Assembly (NCBI RefSeq): GCF_020923435.1
Contig: NZ_CP087263.1
Coordinates: 372,001-436,000 of the forward strand
Source: Brevibacillus humidisoli
GTDB lineage: Bacteria; Bacillota; Bacilli; Brevibacillales; Brevibacillaceae
Length of the DNA stretch: 64,000 nt
Direction: 5' to 3'
Part shown: piece after piece, positions 1-7,806 of the stretch
How positions within the stretch are numbered: position 1 is the stretch's first letter
Layout of the letters: every line of letters begins with the position of its first letter
Notes under the pieces: generated by a model
The model's input: only the letters and a program-made list of their open reading frames with translations
The model's database searches: none
What the model was told of the DNA's origin: nothing
Position numbers and translations under genes: made by a program

Positions 1-572
1 TGACACTTTTATCAAAACTGGTAGTACGGCTAGAAGAAGGATATTACGTACTTCCGGCAGTTGAAATTGGACAGACTTGTCCAATGGAGGCAGCGGCCGC
101 CATCATCCGAGAGTTAAAGAGATACTTTGACTTAATCATCGTTGACATGGGTCCGGAACAACATGATCTCTTGGTTTCCGTGATGAAAGCAGCAGATAAA
201 ACTTTTGTAGTCATCGACTATGATTTTTCGACACTCAAAGATGTAGGTAACTATACAGCGTTATGGAAGAAGCAAGGGATATCCGATAATGTCTTTGCCC
301 TTGTCAATTTTGATCGGGGCAGGAAAGGAAGGAATAAGATCAATCGGGAAACATGCGAACGACTGTTACGTGAAGTAGGAATCTCCATCGTGGGATATCT
401 TCCAGAGGCGGATAATATGCGAAGCATCCATAATGAAGGAAAGTTGTTGGTGCATGAACAACCGAAACATCCTTTCACAAAGGCCTGCGGAGGCGTGTTA
501 AAGAAAAGTTTCCCAGAAATATTCGCGAAGCCGAAGCAGAAAGAAGGATTCATAAAAAGATGGCTACGATAA
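1..572 (+). CDS. CpaE/MinD-like ATPase, 3' part (gene runs off the left edge)
   Basis: The reading frame is open from base 3 with no start codon in view, so this is the C-terminal part of a longer gene. The visible protein has the MinD/CpaE beta-strand pattern: a hydrophobic strand ending in the Walker-B-like FDLIIVDMGP, then FVVIDYDFSTLKDV and a nucleotide-base region. The P-loop would lie upstream of the window. In Tad/Flp systems CpaE-type proteins position the pilus machine at the membrane. Here it precedes a run of surface proteins and a Tad locus, and two more relatives lie at 11.3 and 33.1 kb. An intrinsic terminator follows directly. Assignment to the family is fairly safe; the exact role is inferred from context. 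Confidence 0.7.
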   Translation, partial: TLLSKLVVRLEEGYYVLPAVEIGQTCPMEAAAAIIRELKRYFDLIIVDMGPEQHDLLVSVMKAADKTFVVIDYDFSTLKDVGNYTALWKKQGISDNVFALVNFDRGRKGRNKINRETCERLLREVGISIVGYLPEADNMRSIHNEGKLLVHEQPKHPFTKACGGVLKKSFPEIFAKPKQKEGFIKRWLR

Positions 573-579
573 CCAATCA

Positions 580-608
580 ATCCTCGCTTACGCTGAGGAT
601 ATTTTTTA
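580..608 (+). terminator. Rho-independent terminator after the CpaE-like gene
   Basis: Inverted repeat ATCCTC/GAGGAT with a short interior stem and a T-rich tail, immediately after the stop codon at 570-572. Confidence 0.65.
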
Positions 609-632
609 TTCCAAAAATGGAGGTGTGCAAAT

Positions 633-1580
633 ATGAAACGTATGACAGCAATGGGGATGACACTAGTGTTACTCATCAGTCCAATCTCTGTCTTTGCAGA
701 ACAGAAGGATGTCATCAAATTACCGGGGGCTACTGAACAGTACACGATCTATGATCAGGATGGGAATAGTGTCACGGTCACGTTCGATCATGAGGAGGAT
801 GAGATTCGGGTTGTCATTACGCCACCTGACTCCCCTGACTCCGATGAGGGAGAAGTTATTGTGATTCCCAAAGAAGACGAAGGAGGTGACGATAAAGATG
901 ACCATGATCGAGATGATGATAAAGACAACGGGAAAGACAATGATTCCGATAAGGACAAAAGCGACAGAGGCAGAAGAAACAATAGTAAAGAAGGGTCGAC
1001 AGACTCTGGAGATAGGATTGTTTTTGTGCCGGCGAATCACTCGGACATAAAGGGTCATTGGGCCGAAGAAGAAATCTTGGCTCTGTCCAATATGGGATTT
1101 ATTCAAGGGTATCCAGACGGTACCTTTCGCCCTAACAATCCCATCTCGCGTGCAGAGTTTGCAGCTTTGTTAGAGAGAGCACTAAATAAAATCGGGATTG
1201 AAAAAGAAGGGGAACAACCTCACACAAGGTTTAAAGATGTTCCTCAGTCATCTTGGTACTATCTTTCGGTCAATTGGCTAGAGAATAGGGGGAATATCCC
1301 AATCGACAAGTATCCAAACGGCCTTCTGAAGCCAAACGAACCGATTAGTCGAGAAGAAATGGCCCTGTGGTTAGCTAAAGAGGTCGCAAGTGAGAAAACC
1401 ATACCGGCATATAAAGATTTGGAACAAATCAGGTTCCAGGAGGAAGTTCGGGAAGCTGCGGGAGCTGGATTATTGCGGGGTTACCCTGATGATACATTCC
1501 GACCACAGGGACTAGCCACCAGAGCAGAGGCTGTAACCATTTTGATGCGGTTTATGCTAGCAAATGGTGATAACCCATAA
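633..1580 (+). CDS. Secreted SLH-domain surface protein with acidic linker
   Basis: 315 aa. Residues 1-22 are a signal peptide (basic start, hydrophobic core, VFA cleavage site). A strongly charged D/E/K/R-rich linker covers about 70-125. Three S-layer-homology (SLH) repeats follow (about 137-185, 198-255, 262-310), with the hallmarks GHWAE, GYPDGTFRPNNPISRAE and GYPDDTFRP. SLH triplets bind pyruvylated secondary wall polymer, so the protein should be held on the outside of the peptidoglycan. The ATG at 633 has GGAGGTG 7-8 bases upstream. It sits between two terminators, so it is probably its own transcription unit. Its acidic linker may project the N-terminal part outward; no catalytic domain is recognisable. 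Confidence 0.88.
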   Translation: MKRMTAMGMTLVLLISPISVFAEQKDVIKLPGATEQYTIYDQDGNSVTVTFDHEEDEIRVVITPPDSPDSDEGEVIVIPKEDEGGDDKDDHDRDDDKDNGKDNDSDKDKSDRGRRNNSKEGSTDSGDRIVFVPANHSDIKGHWAEEEILALSNMGFIQGYPDGTFRPNNPISRAEFAALLERALNKIGIEKEGEQPHTRFKDVPQSSWYYLSVNWLENRGNIPIDKYPNGLLKPNEPISREEMALWLAKEVASEKTIPAYKDLEQIRFQEEVREAAGAGLLRGYPDDTFRPQGLATRAEAVTILMRFMLANGDNP

Positions 1581-1611
1581 CAAGGAGTTTATGCTTCTTG
1601 TTATTTCTTTT
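1577..1611 (+). terminator. Terminator after the SLH gene
   Basis: ATAACAAG/CTTGTTAT stem overlapping the stop codon, 12-nt loop, followed by a T-rich tail. Confidence 0.65.
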
Positions 1612-1637
1612 ATATCAGAAACAGGAGGATGAAAACG

Positions 1638-4600
1638 ATGAGCAAAAAAATGTGCAAACTTATTCTGATTCCGGCACTAACCCTCTCTATGATAACTTGT
1701 TATGGGTTCCCTCAATCATTTCAGGTCCAGAAAGCGTATGCAGCTGCACCTGCAGCGCCAGTTAACTTGTACGTAAGTGACTATTCAAACGAAGACCATT
1801 CCAAAGTGACGATCACGTTTGAAAAATCCGGTGTTGGCATTACTCACTTTAACATCTATGTTGATGGGACGAAAGTTGGAACGGTGCCGTCAAGTAGCTC
1901 AACCACCTATTCATATGCTATTGACTCATCTGTTGTAACCAATTTACATAAGATTGGGCAACATGATATCGGAGTGAGCGCTGTTAACGCTGCTGGCGAA
2001 GAATCTTCTATTGTGCATACCAGCGTACCAGGAATTTTGCTACCAGACGGTAACTATCCATATCCACCTGATGTTACGTATGTATCGCCAAGTGGTGTCC
2101 AGTATACAGGGACTGTCAGATATAATGATCCAAAATATGCTGCTGGAGAATATGTAGCAAAGAATCAAACTCATGTTGTTTACCTGCCAACTGGAGAAGA
2201 GGTAGATGTCCTTGCTCAGGTTGAAAATCTTGTTGGGAAAAGATACAACTGGGAATTTACGCTTGAAGGAGTAACAGAAGCTGGACATGCAATTGTCCTA
2301 TTGCATGAGAATGACAGTCCATCACGTGTATATGTTTACAGTGTTGTTCAGGGTAAGATAACTCTTACGGTTTACGGTATCGATGATGTAACGCTTGGCC
2401 CAGATATAAGTGTAGCTTTCGACTCCAAACGAGAACACCTAGCGGTTCATCATAGATACCGATCTTCGACAGCTGAGAACATAAAATCAAAGGTCGAATT
2501 ATATGATTTGACGACTTCGCAACGATTACTTTCCTGGGAACGGAAGTACGGTTTTGATGACGATATGTACTTGGTGGACCAAACATTGATTGTTGACGAA
2601 GTGCAGAGCTCAGGTCATCATGTTTGGTCAGTAGATTTAGCAACAGGTACCTATGGGGATTCCATTTGGACTGACTCAGGTATTTCCCCGATTGGAAATA
2701 CTGGGTATTTCGTATTTGGTAACGCCTACTTAGCTACTGATAGTGATATTAAAGGATATCAAGTAGTCGAAACAGGAGAGGGAGCTTTTCCAGAGCAAGT
2801 TTTCGTCATTCCAACTGAATATTTTGAGCTTCATCTTCTGTCAAATGATCCTACAAAGGTACCTTTTACAGTGAGAAGGGATGGGGAAGACAGAACCAGG
2901 TTGTATAACTTGGTTGATCCAGCATTAAGTTTACCTGACCCAACAATTACACTTGACAAATCTACTCTTCAAGAAGATGTAGCGAATGATGGCTCAGTTT
3001 CGGAAAAGCTGGTCGTGAGACTTTCTGATGGTACATTTACGACCGATGTTGAAAGTGGAGTAACAGTTGATAATGTACCTGCCGGTTTAACAACTAATGT
3101 TGTGAGAGCGAGCGATGCACAATTGGAGATTACTTTTGACGGTCGTGCAACAATACATGGCGATGTCAATGATATATCCAACGTGCAGGTAACCATCGCA
3201 AAGGAAAAGGTTACTGGTGCGGCAAATGATTTGGTGGCCGCATTCGGAATCGACTTTATTGATCCGTATGCCACCATTTCATTGAACCAAGCAACGATAC
3301 AGGAAGCGACAGAAAACGATGGATCAGTTAGTGAAAAACAGGTCATTACCGTAACCAATGGAAAATTTGCGTCGGATATCCTCGATGGTGTACATGTAAA
3401 CAATCTACCAAATGGATTAACGGCCAACGTAGCGCGTATCAGTGATACGCAGGTGGAGCTCTCCTTCACGGGTAAGGCAACTAACCATAGAGCTGCTGAT
3501 AGTGTTTCGGCTGTTCAAGTAATCGTTGACCAGTCAAAGGTTACGGGAGCAAACGAAGATCTATCTGCAACATTTGGCATCCAATTTTCTGATCCTGATC
3601 CACTAGATATGCCTACTCTTAAAACACAAGAGAGTACGGCTTACGGTGTAACGTTGGAGATCAATCAAGTGAATGGGGCCTCCACCTATAAGGTCAAGCG
3701 ACAAGACAGCGAGGTCGTACAAACGCTGGAAAATCTAATCTTCCAAGATGATACCGTATTGCCAGCTCGTCAATACACATACGAATTTTGGGCAGATAAT
3801 GGTTCGGAAAGTCCACATAATACTGTAACGTTATGGACCAAGCCGGTCGAACCGTCTGTACAGGTAGCAAACGTCAACGACAGCAGTGTGACACTGGCCG
3901 TAGATTTGAAAGACAATCCATCAGACATTGTAGTAGAGGTAAGGAGAGAGGGCGGAAATCCGGTTGTGAATGGAACCGAAATTTCCGAAACGAGTCTTAA
4001 ACCTAACACTTCTTATACCTATGAGGTACGCCTGAAATCAGCAAACAATGAGTATACGGCATGGGTGACAAAAGAGGTTCAAACAACAGCAGATCCACTT
4101 GCTCCTACCTACGATACGGTGAAGGATGTCACAGTGGACATGGGTGATGACGGAAACATTGATATTGGAGGAATTAAAAATCCGAACGATCAGTTGCGAT
4201 ATAGCATTGCCGTAAAAAAATCAGGTAATGTAATTGCTACTTCTCCATTGGTCGCTGTTATCACCGAACTCGAAGATTGGCTGGAAGAGCAATTGGAGAG
4301 GAACACTAAATATGAGATTGTCTTTGGAGCACAAAAGGGAAGCGATGCTTCTACTAGGGTTGAAAAGACAATTATTTTGATTACTCCACCAGCATTTGTG
4401 ACGGAGGAAAATGTGACGGTTGTAGTAACGGAAGAAACAGCAACGATTGACTTGTCACAAATCGGCAATCCAGTAGGTTCGGTGTATCAGGTGACAGTCG
4501 ATTCGGAGCAGGGAACAGGTACCAATCAAGTAGAATTGAACGGCCTGGATGCTGGAACAGCCTATACAGCACAGATAAAAGTCATGCGACCGGACAGCAC

Positions 4601-5057
4601 TTGGATGTCCATCGGATCGGTGGCGTTTAAGACACAAGGTGAGGCAGTTGTTACGCCACCAAGTTCTCAGCCGACTCCTGACGAGCGAGAACAGAAGTTT
4701 CAAGAGGAGGTACAAGCAGCTGCCGGCACATTTGATTATGTAACGGATGGGGAACCGAACAGTGGCAAGGCATATATCGAGATGAAGATTGGTTCCACCA
4801 ACCTGACAGTTACGGCTACAGTGAACGGGGCGAACGGAAAGAGTGTAAATGTCTCCACTACACCTGTTCGCATTGAAGAATTAGAGGACAATGAGGAGTA
4901 CACTCTTGTTGTGTCTTACTCTGACGGTGAGTTCACTGAAAGCCGGGAATACAAGATTACAACTCCAAATAGAACTCCGCCAAAAGTGGAGAAGGTTTAC
5001 CTTCAGCAAGATGACTTTATTCTTGAGGTCATCTCAAAGAATGGAATAAAACACTAA
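1638..5057 (+). CDS. Very large secreted beta-rich surface protein (FN3-like and tandem-repeat domains)
   Basis: 1139 aa from ATG 1638, chosen because AGGAGG (1623-1628) is 9 bases upstream; an in-frame ATG at 1629 abuts that site and is unlikely. The signal peptide ends near KAYA-AAP. An N-terminal FN3-like region (about 30-130) is followed by a mixed region, then two tandem homologous blocks of about 110 aa (about 435-543 and 545-650), both opening with a TLxxxT-xx-NDGSVSEK signature. Several FN3-like segments follow to the end. There is no LPxTG sorting motif and no SLH domain, so it may be secreted or held through partners. Likely an adhesin or surface-filament component, judged only from architecture and from neighbouring SLH and stalk proteins. 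No enzymatic motif seen. Confidence 0.8.
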   Translation: MSKKMCKLILIPALTLSMITCYGFPQSFQVQKAYAAAPAAPVNLYVSDYSNEDHSKVTITFEKSGVGITHFNIYVDGTKVGTVPSSSSTTYSYAIDSSVVTNLHKIGQHDIGVSAVNAAGEESSIVHTSVPGILLPDGNYPYPPDVTYVSPSGVQYTGTVRYNDPKYAAGEYVAKNQTHVVYLPTGEEVDVLAQVENLVGKRYNWEFTLEGVTEAGHAIVLLHENDSPSRVYVYSVVQGKITLTVYGIDDVTLGPDISVAFDSKREHLAVHHRYRSSTAENIKSKVELYDLTTSQRLLSWERKYGFDDDMYLVDQTLIVDEVQSSGHHVWSVDLATGTYGDSIWTDSGISPIGNTGYFVFGNAYLATDSDIKGYQVVETGEGAFPEQVFVIPTEYFELHLLSNDPTKVPFTVRRDGEDRTRLYNLVDPALSLPDPTITLDKSTLQEDVANDGSVSEKLVVRLSDGTFTTDVESGVTVDNVPAGLTTNVVRASDAQLEITFDGRATIHGDVNDISNVQVTIAKEKVTGAANDLVAAFGIDFIDPYATISLNQATIQEATENDGSVSEKQVITVTNGKFASDILDGVHVNNLPNGLTANVARISDTQVELSFTGKATNHRAADSVSAVQVIVDQSKVTGANEDLSATFGIQFSDPDPLDMPTLKTQESTAYGVTLEINQVNGASTYKVKRQDSEVVQTLENLIFQDDTVLPARQYTYEFWADNGSESPHNTVTLWTKPVEPSVQVANVNDSSVTLAVDLKDNPSDIVVEVRREGGNPVVNGTEISETSLKPNTSYTYEVRLKSANNEYTAWVTKEVQTTADPLAPTYDTVKDVTVDMGDDGNIDIGGIKNPNDQLRYSIAVKKSGNVIATSPLVAVITELEDWLEEQLERNTKYEIVFGAQKGSDASTRVEKTIILITPPAFVTEENVTVVVTEETATIDLSQIGNPVGSVYQVTVDSEQGTGTNQVELNGLDAGTAYTAQIKVMRPDSTWMSIGSVAFKTQGEAVVTPPSSQPTPDEREQKFQEEVQAAAGTFDYVTDGEPNSGKAYIEMKIGSTNLTVTATVNGANGKSVNVSTTPVRIEELEDNEEYTLVVSYSDGEFTESREYKITTPNRTPPKVEKVYLQQDDFILEVISKNGIKH

Positions 5058-5168
5058 AACTACTTTTTTGAAATCTCGATCAATACTACAATAGAAAGCA
5101 CATCCAGGAAAAATGGAGAATCTGGGCTTCTGCAGATGAAAATATCGTGGCTGTTCGCTGCATAGCTT

Positions 5169-5248
5169 AGATCGAAATCCTCCATGTCAAGATCGTTCGT
5201 CCAGTAGGGCGCTCCATCTTGACATGGAGCCTCTGAGATTTTCGATCT
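5169..5248. repeat. Long imperfect inverted repeat in the 5058-5326 gap
   Basis: A perfect 14-bp inverted repeat (CTCCATGTCAAGAT at 5180-5193 and its complement at 5216-5229) is nested in an outer 9-bp repeat (AGATCGAAA at 5169-5177 and TTTCGATCT at 5240-5248). The loop is 22 nt and there is no T-run, so it is not a typical terminator. The rest of this 270-base gap shows nothing else beyond the ribosome binding site of the next gene. Confidence 0.7.
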
Positions 5249-5326
5249 GGTCAGCCGCAAAAACAGCCATCCCCACCCTGGATTCAGCGAAGTCCAGATT
5301 AATTCGGTATAAGGAGATGATGTGGC

Positions 5327-6280
5327 ATGAACAAAATAAGAGGGCTGATATTCGGGATCTGCATGTCTCTATTATTAACAGCAGGGATACAATCTGCACC
5401 GACCGTAGCTGCACAAGTTGCTCAGGTAAAGGTGAAAGTCGATGGCAGCCTGGTCAATTTCCCTGATGCACAACCATACATCGACGAATCGAACAGCCGG
5501 ACGATGGTGCCAGCCCGTTTTGTTTCCGAAGCACTTGGCTATCAGGTGTTTTGGAACGAGGCTACAAGGAAAGTAATCATCCACAAGATGGTTGGTGGCA
5601 AGGGCTTTATTGTCACCCTCAAGGTAGGGGAGAATAAGGCAGAGGTTGACGGGAAAGTAGTTACTTTCGACGCAAAAGCTGTCATCAAGAATGATCGGAC
5701 GTTTGTTCCACTCCGTTTTGTCTCAGAATCCTTTGGGGCAGATGTAGACTGGATTGCAGATCAGCGACTTGTAGTCATCACTACGGATGATGGAGCTGGA
5801 ACGGGGAATCAGCCGGGAACAGGCGATGTGGGGAGCGGTCAACCGGGTACCACTCAACCTCCAGCCAATGGAGGGGAAACTCCACAAACTCCAGATGAGG
5901 GAGAAAAAATCGGTGACGTCATCATAAAAAATCCGGACAACGAAAACTGGTTGCTTCCAGCTAGCCCTGAAACCCAACCGGCAGTGGAGGAATTCTTGGC
6001 CAGCCTGAAACTTGGCGATGGAGTTGTTACCGGGAAGATCCCGAAGATTCCTGATGGATACAAGTATGTGGTTGACTACACTGATAGGAATGGAAAATGG
6101 GGGAACCCTGATAACGATATACAATATACCAAATTGAAACCAGGAGTAACTTTCTCAATTCCACTTGAAGGAGTAGGTGGGCAAATTTCTTTTAGCTTGG
6201 CAGATAATACCGGCGCTGTTAAAAATGGTGTTTTTGTACAAGTACCATCAATGACAGCAGAATGGAGTGCAGAGCGGTAA
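5327..6280 (+). CDS. Secreted protein with copper-amine-oxidase N-terminal (stalk) domain
   Basis: 317 aa. Signal peptide about 1-28. Residues about 33-148 match the CuAO_N1 stalk domain (PF07833 type), with the paired hallmarks MVPARFVSEALGYQVFWNEA and FVPLRFVSESFGADVDW. A Gly/Pro/Thr-rich linker (about 150-190) and a C-terminal domain of unknown fold follow. This stalk is common in surface proteins of Paenibacillaceae and does not make the protein an amine oxidase. AAGGAG at 5311-5316 supports ATG 5327. The stop overlaps the next start as TAATG, so the two genes are probably translationally coupled and co-expressed. Confidence 0.83.
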   Translation: MNKIRGLIFGICMSLLLTAGIQSAPTVAAQVAQVKVKVDGSLVNFPDAQPYIDESNSRTMVPARFVSEALGYQVFWNEATRKVIIHKMVGGKGFIVTLKVGENKAEVDGKVVTFDAKAVIKNDRTFVPLRFVSESFGADVDWIADQRLVVITTDDGAGTGNQPGTGDVGSGQPGTTQPPANGGETPQTPDEGEKIGDVIIKNPDNENWLLPASPETQPAVEEFLASLKLGDGVVTGKIPKIPDGYKYVVDYTDRNGKWGNPDNDIQYTKLKPGVTFSIPLEGVGGQISFSLADNTGAVKNGVFVQVPSMTAEWSAER

Positions 6281-7758
6281 TGACTAGAAAGACAATAATG
6301 TTAGTATCAATGGTTTTTCTCCTCTTGCTGAGTGTGGTAGCTAATGCTGCCACACTCTATCCTTATGGTGAAGGTAGTTTCGGAAAGGATAACATTTTGT
6401 TTCGAGGGAATTTAGAGAAATCGGGTCTTGAAGGAGTTGACGAGAGGTATTCAATCAAACACCGCCACGATCTACGGTTCTATAATGTCAACACAGGAGA
6501 ATACATGCCCGAAGGGAACAAGTATCTCCAAACTGTACAATATGACATTCAGCCAAATGTTAACGAACCAGACGATAAATTTAGCCGAAGAAGCGGATAC
6601 CATGTTATACCTCTTGATGAAGAACTGATCAAAGACTTGGCGACCAAAGCAAACGGTAGTGCTGAATATGTTTGGGGTAGGATCAACAGCCTATACGCAC
6701 AAGCTGAGTCCAGTCCCAATATGTGGGTTTCGTTAAATCCCAATGATCCAAACTCTCCTAACAAGCTGTACTCATATAAAGTTAACAACCAGCCTTATCT
6801 CAACATCGGGGCTGTTTTTTATTTGTCGGGTGGAGGCGATCCACAAATGGTCGAGAATGAAAATGGAGACGGTATCAACTCACCGTTGTTCCATGCAACA
6901 GCTCAATCAACCAACTGGCCGGTGATTCACGAATTCAAGCAGAATCCAGATCGCAGTATCAAGATCAAAGCGACTGCCTACTCCTATTATGATACGGAGA
7001 TCATTGGGCGAATAACGGTGAACGATGATCCAAACCTGTCAAAGGAGTATTTCAGACGAAACAGCCCTGTAAATAACCACTCTGTTACCTATGAAGCGAA
7101 CATCCCGTTATCGGATATTGTTGGTCTTTCGGGTGGGGAGGATAAGCTGACATTGAAAGTTAGTGATCCATTTGGCCGTTCGGTCGAACAAACAATTACA
7201 CTAAACCAAACAAGAACGTGTAACACTGTCCTGATTTACCCCTATCGGGCTTTTCCCGTTGTAGGTATTTCGTTTGTTGAAGGTCTTGAAGGAATTGGGG
7301 GCATCGTGAAATGGTCGATAGAATATAGCCCAGATCGATGCGTAGCTGCGGAGTGGATGACCATGAATCCTGAGAACTATAGTCCCGGAAAAGCAACAAA
7401 GTTTGGGGATGAATACTTTTATACCCTTGCAAAGTGGGAGTTTAAACTCCTAAAAACGAAAGATGGATTGGTTTTGAAAAACGAATCAACAGAAAGCAGA
7501 CCGCTGGTTTTCTATCTGGTTGACGGGAACACGGATCAGCGGGTAAAAACCATTTCCGTTGATAAGGGGCAATCGGTCGATGTTACCTTGCCTGTAAAAG
7601 ATTTTTCAGGTCGGTATCACCTGGCACTTCCTGCACCAACGGAGTTGGCAGGTGACTGGGATCATCCAGACCTGACGTTAGATGGTTCTCCTGCGACAAG
7701 AGCATATCCGGAAGTTCTGCAAGCACCAATGCAAGAATTGCTTCAGTTTAATGAGTAG
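6280..7758 (+). CDS. Secreted protein of unknown function
   Basis: 492 aa. Start ATG 6280 overlaps the preceding stop (TAATG) with GGAG 12 bases upstream; the in-frame ATG at 6262 would add six residues before a clean signal peptide and is less likely. Residues 1-23 form a signal peptide ending VVANA. The mature part looks beta-rich and is acidic to neutral. It shows no domain I recognise; only two Cys lie in the C-terminal half. Coupling to the stalk-domain gene suggests a shared extracellular structure. A terminator with a 6-bp stem follows at once. Confidence 0.72.
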   Translation: MTRKTIMLVSMVFLLLLSVVANAATLYPYGEGSFGKDNILFRGNLEKSGLEGVDERYSIKHRHDLRFYNVNTGEYMPEGNKYLQTVQYDIQPNVNEPDDKFSRRSGYHVIPLDEELIKDLATKANGSAEYVWGRINSLYAQAESSPNMWVSLNPNDPNSPNKLYSYKVNNQPYLNIGAVFYLSGGGDPQMVENENGDGINSPLFHATAQSTNWPVIHEFKQNPDRSIKIKATAYSYYDTEIIGRITVNDDPNLSKEYFRRNSPVNNHSVTYEANIPLSDIVGLSGGEDKLTLKVSDPFGRSVEQTITLNQTRTCNTVLIYPYRAFPVVGISFVEGLEGIGGIVKWSIEYSPDRCVAAEWMTMNPENYSPGKATKFGDEYFYTLAKWEFKLLKTKDGLVLKNESTESRPLVFYLVDGNTDQRVKTISVDKGQSVDVTLPVKDFSGRYHLALPAPTELAGDWDHPDLTLDGSPATRAYPEVLQAPMQELLQFNE

Positions 7759-7781
7759 ACCTTAGCAGACGTCTACTTTTT
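7755..7781 (+). terminator. Terminator after the coupled secreted-protein pair
   Basis: GTAGAC/GTCTAC stem overlapping the stop codon, 10-nt loop, then TTTTT. Confidence 0.65.
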
Positions 7782-7806
7782 CATTTCATGAAGAAAGGAG
7801 GAATCA

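Noticed and set aside
633-1106. Minus-strand frames under the acidic linker of the SLH gene
   Set aside because: Low-complexity Ser/Leu or Ile/Val shadows of the GAT/GAC-rich coding strand.
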